The translations under genes and the position numbers were made by a program. From positions 1 through 64,000 of the forward strand of contig JACKQL020000127.1 of NCBI GenBank assembly GCA_018296165.2: a stretch of DNA of 64,000 bases, read 5' to 3'. This document shows positions 56,033 to 64,000 of the stretch, in pieces (positions within the stretch are counted from its first letter, which is position 1; each line of letters starts with the position of its first letter). The notes beneath the pieces were generated by a model. The model saw only the letters and a program-made list of their open reading frames with translations. It did no database searches and had not been told where the DNA came from. This stretch comes from Termitomyces sp. T153. Its lineage: Eukaryota > Basidiomycota > Agaricomycetes > Agaricales > Lyophyllaceae.

Positions 56033-56341
56033 AAACAAAAAGCTGAGTCCAAAGGACTGACAAGCTCTGTGTGAGTAAGGAAAGGGAGCAGAACATAGGC
56101 ATGACAAACTTGACAAGCTCTGTGTGAGTAAGGAAAGGGAGCAGAACAAGGAGAGAGTGAAGCATAGCTAGGACTAATATACAATGTCCAAACAATGGGA
56201 AACAGGGAGACAAAGAGGCCATTGTCAACAACACAACAAAGCAAGTGTGATATGGCCAGGAGATGTGACGCAACACATAGAGGGTTGATCAAGGGTCATG
56301 TCACTTACTTAGACCTTGATCAAAGGTTTTTGATCAATTCA
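56033..56341. repeat. DIRS split repeat, distal B copy
   Basis: It matches 51713-52024, with nearly all CpGs replaced by TpG or CpA. It marks the 5' end of the element in its own orientation. Confidence 0.87.
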
Positions 56342-57330
56342 TAGATCAGGCCATCCTGTGACTTAGAAGTCTGAATATATTGCACTTTGCCTCTGGTAAG
56401 AGGTAAGGTAATATATGATCCTGCCAATATCTGGTGATGCTAAGGCCAGTGCTACTCCACTATTTGATTATGAACAGATTGCACCAGCCTACTGTATCTG
56501 TAGCCACTTGTACATGTATTCAACATATCTACATACCAGTGACATGGTCTGAACAGGAGGAGTGTAATGTCAGTTGAGCTTGACAGAATCTACATATACA
56601 TATTCAGACTATAATCATATTTATTGAACCATTACTTTACATAAGCAGTGATCTTTGTGTTCTATGACATGTTCAGAAATCCAGACATTGAGGTACTTCT
56701 GTATTGCATGAACTAAGATCCTCAACCAAGTAACTTTATTACAGCATTGCCACTGAAAACATGATATAAAGTCAACCAACAGACCACAACAACAGCAAGG
56801 GCAGATTTAGACATACTCCTTGGCCTAAAATATAGGAGAATTGTTCTTCTTTTTCAACATTTTGGCAGTGTGGAAATTCTTTTTCTTTGGGCAATCTGTG
56901 CATTCAGGCAAATGGGTTTCTATAGCTTCTAGCTTCACTCAATATTCACCAAGCTCCACATGATTGAGGGGTTTAAACAGACCAATGCTTCATTCCACAT
57001 CAAAGAAGTCAACCAAAGAGTAGGGCTGACCATCCTGACTGACTGGATGCAAAATCCTTTTCCTGTTTCATGATCAACCATTAGAAGGCTTCCAAAGGAC
57101 AGGAGCAGGAATTTCCAGGATGCTTCCCAGAACTTTGTATGTGTACAAAATACATATCCTCACCTGTGAAGAATGGGCTGCATCACAACCATATACATTA
57201 TGAGTTTTTATAGATCTCACAATAGCTCTGCTGTGTTGTTTGACACTGAGGTGTTCAAGTTTGAAAGAAAATTAGGAATGACACTCCTTGTTTGTCAAGG
57301 GTACATAGTAACTCAAATGTAGCAAAAACA
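56342..57330. other. CpG-poor transposon-like remnant, unrecognised
   Basis: The minus strand has short coding-like pieces around 57020-56840 (GLFKPLNHVELGEY, VKLEAIETHLPECTDCPKKK), reminiscent of the C-terminal tail of agaric DNA-transposon or repeat-encoded proteins. Stops are frequent and no family was assigned with confidence. CpG density returns to normal at about 57330. Confidence 0.35.
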
Positions 57331-58095
57331 ATATCCGATATCTCTCCACACTATTTATCATGAATTTCAATCTGCCAAGTGTCTCTTGATCATCCATCAC
57401 CCCCGTCATCATTATCATCACAATATTTCTATCATCTCCAACTTTGGAGAACCCAGCGTCCTGTGAAACGAGGCCAATTCTTTCCGACCCGATTTTTCTT
57501 ATTTCAACGCCGTTGAGAAGGGGCCCAAAACAATCTGGAAGACACAGACAGTAGTTTCAGATATACTATTCATTTCCAAAAGATACTAGCAGTTGCCCTT
57601 TGATGATACTTTCACTTATCTCCGAAGATTACATGTGTAAGAGCCCCCGCCTCGATGACTTCCATGGAATTGGTCATAACAGAGCGTTTTGTTGCCCTCA
57701 TCTCCGCCCAATGGTTCTTAAGGTCGGACTTTACCGGCAGATCAGCCAGGTAAGGCTCTACAAAACTTCTGTCACAATTTGTAGGCAAGGCTATGGTCCG
57801 TCATATTGAGTCACAAAATGATTCATTACAGATTACAGCGATCCCTGAACGAATCTGCTACTGAACAAACTTAGGTCCGCACACCCTGATTACTTATATC
57901 TTGTCTCCGTGGGATTCTCAATGGAACATCACATCACAGCCAAAGTTTCAGCCTTCCCAGCCTTCCCCCTTCTTTAAGACACGTCTTATTGGCAGGGATC
58001 TCCCAAGTTGCTGAGACCCTCAATCCAGAGCTGTTTAGCTGTTCCTTTTAGTGTACTTATTTCCCCTTCACGCTTTTAGCTTGAATCACCTACCA
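57331..58095. other. CpG-normal region upstream of the desaturase
   Basis: No gene is supported. It should contain the promoter of the plus-strand desaturase. Pyrimidine-rich tracts (for example 'ccttcccagccttccccctt' near 57950-57970) precede the start by about 130 bases, as is common at fungal transcription starts. No TATA box was identified. Confidence 0.45.
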
Positions 58096-59597
58096 ATGCC
58101 AGCTGACTCCCATTATGGCATACCTGCTATACGCGGCGTGCGATGGTTCAACGTTGCAATATTAACAATAACGCCAGCGATTGCAGCATATGGCCTATGG
58201 TGTTCACCTCGTAATTATGCAACCATCATGTTCGCATTTGCATATTATCTCTTTTCCATGCTAGGTAAGCTCCTTTCAAATAGACTTTCATAGGAAACTT
58301 GACGATTTTTAGGTATTACAGCTGGTATAATGCGTCTTTCTTCAGCTCAAAGGCGACTTTGCTCACGATTTCTTACAGGTTATCATCGTCTATGGTCTCA
58401 TCGCTCGTACAACGCGTCTCCTCTCCTTCAAGTATTCTTACTCTGTGGAGGGTCGAGCGCCGTACAAGGGTCCTGCTTTTGGTGGGCCCGATCTCATCGC
58501 TCTCATCACCGTCACACAGACACAGACCTTGATCCCTATAACGCGAACCGTGGCCTATTCTGGACGCACATTGGTTGGATGATCTTCAAATCAGATCTTC
58601 GCTCGGGGCAGGTTGACGTTTCCGACCTCAGCAAAGACAAGCTAATACAGTGGCAGCATCGCTGGTATTTCTTAAACGCCTTCGTTTTTGGGTACATTCT
58701 GCCGACTCTGGTGCCAGGTTTACTCTGGAATGACTGGTTAGGGGGACTTTGTCTATCAGGAGCATTGCGCATGACTGTTGTTCATCACGTATGTTCTGTT
58801 TCTCCAAAAGTTCCGATTATGATTCTTAGACCGAACAATGCTGTAGTGTGTCTTTTGCATCAATTCAATTGCACATTACCTAGGTTCTGCTTCCTACGAC
58901 GATGCCCTGAGCCCGCGAGACCACCTTCTGTCCGCGATCCTCACTCTGGGTGAGGGTTATCATAACTTCCATCACCAATTTCCGATGGATTATCGGAACG
59001 CGTTTCTTTGGTACCAATACGACCCTACCAAATGGTTTATCGCAACATGTGCTGTGATTGGCTTGGCGAGCCATCTGAGGAGATTCCCTTCCAATGAAAT
59101 TACTAAAGGTGCCCTTTCGATGAAACTGAAGGAACTCCAGAAGATTCAAGAATCGCTGACCTGGCCTACATCATCTGAAAAACTTCCTGTTGTGACATGG
59201 GAGACATGTAAGTCATCCGATACATATCCTATGCATCGCTGATCTACCTACTGCTAGTCCAAGAAGAGTCTATGAGGAGTACTTTAATTCTTGTTTCTGG
59301 TTTTATCCACGATGTGTCCTCCTTTGTTGACGGGCATCCTGGCGGACGGAATCTTCTTCTAAAGAATTCCGGTAAAGACATGACCACGGCCTTTTTTGGT
59401 GGAGTATACGCACATTCTAATGCCGCGCACAATGTAAGGACAATATCGAATCTGCTTCGCTAAGAGTTTGATCTTAATTTCAATAGCTGCTTGCGATGAT
59501 GAGAATAGGCATCCTTGCTGGCGGAGGAGAAACCCCTACCGGATTCTCGCCATCGCAGAGATTGTACATCGCTCAAAGAAGCCAGAAACGGGACTGA
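58096..59597 (+). CDS. OLE1: Acyl-CoA delta-9 fatty-acid desaturase with cytochrome b5 tail
   Basis: Six exons, 58096-58264, 58313-58324, 58379-58788, 58847-59207, 59258-59433 and 59487-59597, give 412 aa with GT-AG introns and matching phases. The three His boxes are present: HRLWSH, HRSHH and HNFHH (in GEGYHNFHHQFP). Family blocks GLFWTHIGWMIFK and NDWLGGLCLSGALR and hydrophobic segments (VAILTITPAIAAYGLW and others) place it in the ER membrane. The C-terminal FVDGHPGG plus FFGGVYAHSNAAHNLL is a fused cytochrome b5 haem domain supplying electrons. It introduces the 9,10 double bond into palmitoyl- and stearoyl-CoA. Exon 2 is a 12-base micro-exon restoring GITAG before YHRLWSH. At 412 aa it is somewhat short for the family, mostly at the N terminus. 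Confidence 0.93.
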
Positions 59598-60682
59598 TTT
59601 GACAAAACTTCTTGCTTCGCAGCTACGTACTGAGCGCTTCCCAAGATCTATTCGGCTACTCCGGGTTTCAAGGTTACAGACGTCAACCCGGTAATCTTAC
59701 ATTATGCTTGTTGATAATTAGACAAAGGACACCTATTACGCGTGTTCACCGGAGAATACAAAGATCTGGAGATAGGTGAGGTGGTCTTGTATATAATGAA
59801 TCCATCGAAATCACTATAACTCGAGCCATACTTAGAGTACTTGAACTCAGTTTCTCAAAACGCGTCAGACAGTCATCACCGATCGTGTACGTAGAATCTG
59901 AGGATGCAACAAAGTAAAACTTTTCCTTGAAGTGGGTCCACAACGTGATGCTCTAGGTAATTGGAACGTCTCTTGAGAAGGGTTAGGAAACCGTTATCTC
60001 GCCGATCACCTGCAGCCGTTACAAACCAAGTATGCGTGCTTCGTTTGGTAACTCTAGGTCGAAGGATTGAAATTTTTGGTCCGAAGGTATCAATCTTTGA
60101 TAGCTTCTGCAGTGGAGAGAATATGAATTTGAAGTCAAAAGGCCCTTTATCCTAGTAAAGGACTCACACAAGGAGATATCTTCACAAACTAAGCCGCAAG
60201 TCGCAAGTCTCAATCCGACACATTCTGCAGTGGCTTCCAAGCAGAGATTGGTTAAAATTGAGATATGTGAGGAGCAACAAGTACTCGGGACGTCCGGCGA
60301 GAAAATTCGAGTATAAATGATGATTCGGATTTTTGGCGGAGTTGAAAAAGGAGCTCCATCAATTGTTGTATTCCCGGTTCCCGGGGCTTTGAACGATCTG
60401 CATGCTTGTACTATTCCAAGGAAAGCAGGCCGTATGGCATCTACTGGCCGTAATGAACTTTCGCCCTTTGCACATTTGAACTGTAGGATTGTAATTCGGC
60501 CGGAGGTGCGCATGGAGTAACTATGAAGCTATACGTATCACTAACAGGAGGGAGATAATACATTACGACAGACGGTAAGGAAAAAAAGAAAACGATTCAA
60601 GCGAGAAAAGAAAATTCTGACGAGCGAGTAGAAAAACCGAGTCCGAAAGGAGAGAGAGTCTGGAATCCATTGGCTGGAACCT
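59598..60682. other. Intergenic region between convergent desaturase and PriA-like genes
   Basis: CpG-normal. A 164-codon minus-strand frame (60513-60019) and a 67-codon plus-strand frame (60317-60520) exist. Neither shows a known motif, a splice partner or a plausible domain, so no gene is called. The region holds the 3' ends of both neighbouring genes. Confidence 0.45.
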
Positions 60683-63510
60683 TTAGCCCATCGTCACCCA
60701 TCGCCGAACACCTCCCAATCCAAGCCCTTGTAACAGCGGATTGACGATACTGCTCAATCCGAGCCCGGCGACATTACCTTTCACCTGGAGCACCGTATCC
60801 AGCCCAAGCATGGTCAAAAGGTCATGAGTGTCGATGCTAATGGTGTCCGCTCCAGACACAGATCCACCTGGCCTATTGCCTCCGGGATGGTTTTTGCACC
60901 AAGCATGGAGTGAGAGGAGAGCGTCACCGAGTGCATTTAAATCATCTACCAATGTATGGAGCCCTAATGAGTCTACACACCCACAACGATCTATTGACTC
61001 GTTGAGGAGGTTACTCAAGTTCAGCAGTGCATTGACGTTCGTGAGGAGGTTGTCTGTCGTTGTCGAGTTGAGAAGGACCGCTACCGCCTGGACGGTATCT
61101 ATGATACCTTGGGTCAATGACGCCAATGGAGTGGCTGGTGCAGACACCGCAGGAAGGGCTATGGTGGTTGTAGAAGTAAGAGGAAGGGATGTCGAGTCGT
61201 TCTGAATCTGGACAACAACTCCGACAAGTGTGGTCAACAAATTTTTCAAATCGATCGTTGTATCGGCATTATTTGTGAGACCTGGAGTAAGAGCCGAGAC
61301 GAGGTCGCCGAGACCAAGATCGATTTTTAGATCCAAGAGGTGGGAATTAGGACCTGCGAATCCAACAGTTGTAGTCGTGGAGACCGTTGTCGGTGTAGGG
61401 AGTGAAGATGTGTGCGAATCTGATGGGACCACTACTGGGTGATTAGCGCACCAGGACTGCAGATCCAACACAGCTGCTAGCAAGGCATCGACATCCTTGA
61501 CCAAACCTGCTAGACCGAGTTGATCCACGCACCCGCATCCCGCAAGTGAACCTTGCAGCACAGCGTTCACGTCACCCAACGTCTGCAAGTTGTTAAGCAA
61601 CTCCCTCACGCAACCTGAATTGAGGACGTCGAGTGTGGCTTGAACAATGCTTGTGACGAGGTTTCCATTGATAGGCACCGGACCAGGAAGAGGAGCGCCA
61701 GTACCATTGAATGAAGCTGCAGGTAGAACGGTAGACCCATCTTGGATGGTCAGAGTGAGGTTCACTAGACCTTGAATCTGCGACAGAAGTGCTGAGTCCA
61801 CCTTGATAGGTATCCCAGTAGCGGCACCCTCGGTCAATGTGCTGCTGACTCCCAAGCCGAGAGGATCGTCAGCTGGAGTTGATAGCGCGTTGAGGACGTC
61901 GTCCAACCCGATCGTGATCGACGCAGCAGAGGTATTTGGTACGGTCGTCGGTTTGATCGTATTGGACGGTACGCTAACAGGGTGATTGTGGCACCAACTT
62001 TGTATGCTCAAACTCGCGTTGACGATTGCGATCAAGTCATCGTAAACTGAGTGAAGTCCTAACGCGTCGATGCACCCACAGCCTTTGAACGCGTTTAGTG
62101 CAAAAGCGTTGACGTTAACGAGGGAATCGGTGTTTGCCATAAGCGCTACGACCGTAGGCGATCGAAGAGTGTATAGCGTGGCGGTCACTATGGTGTTCAC
62201 GTAGTAGGCCTGGTCAATGCTAGGAGGTGCTGTGAATGCTTTTGGTACTGTCTGAGATGCATTCTTAAGGCGCAGAACAAGTCGGGCGTATGCAGCGAAC
62301 TGAGTGGCAAGCTCTGGAGCAATAACAGTCTCGATCTCCAGGTCACTTCGCTTGGCGGCTTTTGTCATCCTAGAGCCTATGCTACGTCTTGTGGTGCTGG
62401 CAGAGAACTTGACACATTCGTTCCGCTTTGCATCAAGATACCATCCTGAGTGACATTGCGCGATCTCGCATCGAGAACTCAAGCAATTGGATGCGATCAC
62501 CCCGGGAAGGCGACCGCAATCAATTCCGTTGACTGAAGCGGGGCCATCGCTAAAGGGGTGCTGCACGACGCATCCTCCACCTGTCAACAGGCATTTAGTT
62601 CTTATTCAAAGGCTCGAAAGTCCCACTTACAGCTATCGAGTGTTGTTGTCGTGTCAATGCACTCGAAGTCTTTCGTGCCCTCGCGTCCAGGTATACCGCA
62701 GACGGTCTGTTCAGGCTTACAGAGTGCTACAGCGGCAGCATAGGACATGATAGATTTGGTCCTTCGGACTTGTTTGTGTGGCGCAGCCGAGCTACAGCCC
62801 TAGGTATCCATGTAGGCGTTAGGACTCGCCAATCGTGGCGTGAAGAATCGACATACCTGCGGGTGGAACGTACATATGCCATTACATTCCGTCAAGGGAG
62901 GCTTGCAAACACACTTGTCGCCTTTTCTGACGTAGGGCGGGTCGCACTCGTAAGCACATGGGTCTCCTGTGACACATAGACGGTGCGAATGAGTAGGAAA
63001 AGTGCAGTGTACGGACTGAGGGGACGTGTTGATCTGTCGCATTCGCATATAAGGTTGTTGAAGACCCTTATAAGCAAAAGCCAGTGCTAACGTACCAATA
63101 GCTTGAGCTTAGCGAGGAGACCGTCCGGGCCGCCGAGGAGACCACCCAGGAGGACACCAATGTCCGAGTCTAAGAAGATGTCAAGATCCTGCAAGCGTGT
63201 ACGAGGTTTGGTGAACATCTTGAGTGACATAGGTATTCCATACCTTAGCACAGAGACAAAGGCGTATCTTGGCCGCGAGTGGGTTGATGAGCTGAAGAAT
63301 GGGGACAACCGCCGATGCGTCGACGTTGAGGCAGAGGTCAATGAGATCGCGATGTACGTGGCGTTGGCGCTGGGCGATGACCCCAGAAGTGGAGTTCTTG
63401 TGAGTCGCGCGTTTCGCGACGAGAGACCCAGAGCGAGGATGAGCGAGAGTAGTGAGGGGCAGGAAACAAGCCACAAGGGCGGAAAGAAGGAGTGTGGGGC
63501 CGAGACGCAT
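60683..63510 (-). CDS. PriA-like cysteine-rich secreted protein with three C-terminal repeats
   Basis: Five exons, 63510-63244, 63188-63096, 63033-62857, 62706-62631 and 62580-60683, give 836 aa in consistent phase; the acceptors of exons 3 and 4 are less certain. MRLGPTLLLSALVACFLPLT is a signal peptide. A middle PriA-type part has CAYECDPPYVRKGDKCVCKP, TVCGIPGREGTKDFECIDTT, LDSCGGCVVQHPF and CEIAQCHSGWYLDAKRNECV, matching the 'ECxDTxxxLxSCGGC...CxxGYxxDAxxxxC' pattern of mushroom PriA. The long last exon holds three copies of a module of the type CGCVDxLGLxxLVxDxxAL...LQSWCxNHP, separated by Ser/Thr/Val-rich spacers. PriA proteins are induced in fruiting-body primordia and are thought to be cell-wall or extracellular. 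The function of the repeats is unknown. Confidence 0.87.
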
Positions 63511-63570
63511 TGCTCTCGATGGCGACGGGGGAAGAGGAAGCCAGAGAGTGCATCTATACGCGACGAGGTC

Positions 63571-63576
63571 TATATA
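63571..63576 (-). promoter_or_regulatory. TATA box candidate of the PriA-like gene
   Basis: TATATA lies about 61 bases upstream of the ATG at 63510 on the minus strand (GGAGGTATATAGACC), a usual place for a core promoter element in basidiomycetes. Confidence 0.5.
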
Positions 63577-64000
63577 CCTCCAGCGTCTTCGGAGTTTCGA
63601 TTTACGCGAGCTTCAAGTCGCGTCTTTCCTGCGCTCCAACATTTTCCTAAAACGGAAACACAACTTCCTAAAGCGACTCTTTGCAGGCTCGCAATGTCTC
63701 CGTTCTGCTGACATTTGACTCCATCAGACGTCCAGTCGAAGTCGCGCCACACTTTTTTCGCGATATTGAGAACCTCAAGCGAGGTTCTTTCCATTGAGTT
63801 GTTAGGCTTTGCTGCTTTCACCCGATGGAATCGGCCATTACTGGGTGTATACGAAGGTTCATCGACGTTTTCGATCAAGTTTCGACGAGACATCAAGAGC
63901 GACAATCACTTCATGAAATAACGAAATACAGCTGACATCACATTGATAGGTACTTTTTAGAAGAGTGAATCTACCAAGAATCATCCGGCGACATGAAATA
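63577..64000. other. Upstream region of the PriA-like gene
   Basis: CpG-normal; no gene is supported. A 111-codon minus-strand frame (63905-63570) has no recognisable motif and overlaps the presumed promoter. Confidence 0.45.

Larger units (their letters stand above)
51452..56341 (-). mobile_element. DIRS/PAT-like tyrosine-recombinase retrotransposon with split direct repeats
   Basis: On the minus strand the element carries gag with a zinc knuckle, reverse transcriptase, RNase H and a tyrosine recombinase, in that order, without a DDE integrase. Its repeats are arranged, in element orientation, as B2 - genes - A2 - B1 - A1. This is the A1-ORFs-B1-A2-B2 'split direct repeat' layout of PAT-like DIRS elements. 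Copies are: A at 51452-51630 and 52025-52210; B at 51713-52024 and 56033-56341. Such elements integrate by site-specific recombination of a circular DNA and leave no target duplication; none was seen. All genes are interrupted. Confidence 0.88.

Noticed and set aside
55864..56292. Extension of the DIRS gag frame to a Met at 56292
   Set aside because: It translates the terminal repeat B2, whose partner B1 is non-coding terminal sequence.
56342..57330. Search for the missing N-terminal half of GH95 right of the DIRS element
   Set aside because: The sequence is CpG-poor and shows no GH95 motif in any frame.
60019..60513. 164-codon minus-strand frame between desaturase and PriA-like gene
   Set aside because: No motif, no splice partner, biased composition and overlap with a frame on the other strand; likely chance.
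60828..61205. 125-codon plus-strand frame and others within 60.8-62.0 kb
   Set aside because: Shadows of the long PriA-like last exon on the minus strand.

Overview
The window reads as nuclear DNA of a mushroom-forming basidiomycete (Agaricomycetes). Coding genes are split by many 48-113 base GT-AG introns. The protein families are typical of these fungi: a PriA-like cysteine-rich secreted protein, an OLE1-type desaturase with a cytochrome b5 tail, an SMP-30-like secreted beta-propeller, a GH95 fucosidase and an agaric-type JmjC protein. The repeats are Helitrons with a DUF6570 module, chromoviruses and a DIRS-type tyrosine-recombinase retroelement.

Layout. 1-6.8 kb: a decayed Helitron RepHel gene on the minus strand, running off the left edge. 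7.5-11.0 kb: a minus-strand JmjC gene with a spliced, uninterrupted core. 11-18.6 kb: remnants of unknown spliced genes and degenerate minisatellites. 18.66-20.33 kb: an intact seven-exon secreted SMP-30/gluconolactonase-like gene. 20.8-45.4 kb: transposon territory. It holds a solo LTR with target duplication CTAAT, a 12 kb minus-strand chromovirus complex with outer duplication ACTTT, a second chromovirus fragment on the plus strand, another solo LTR with duplication GGCTG, and a tRNA-like SINE head. 45.6-51.4 kb: a tandemly duplicated acidic-protein gene (first copy frameshifted), a small secreted protein and a truncated GH95 pseudogene. 51.45-56.34 kb: a DIRS/PAT-like element with split direct repeats, abutting the GH95 remnant. 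57.3-64 kb: the desaturase and the PriA-like gene.

The strongest large-scale pattern is a CpG mosaic. CpG is almost absent in about 1-18.64, 20.83-45.44 and 52.1-57.3 kb, and ordinary in the gene islands between. The repeats of the DIRS element lie on both sides of one boundary and show the cause: 19 of 22 CpGs in the island-side copies read TpG or CpA in the other copies. This fits cytosine methylation followed by deamination confined to transposon domains. No operon-like or defence system was recognised. The most novel-looking item is a spliced cysteine-cluster/coiled-coil gene carried antisense inside the chromovirus.
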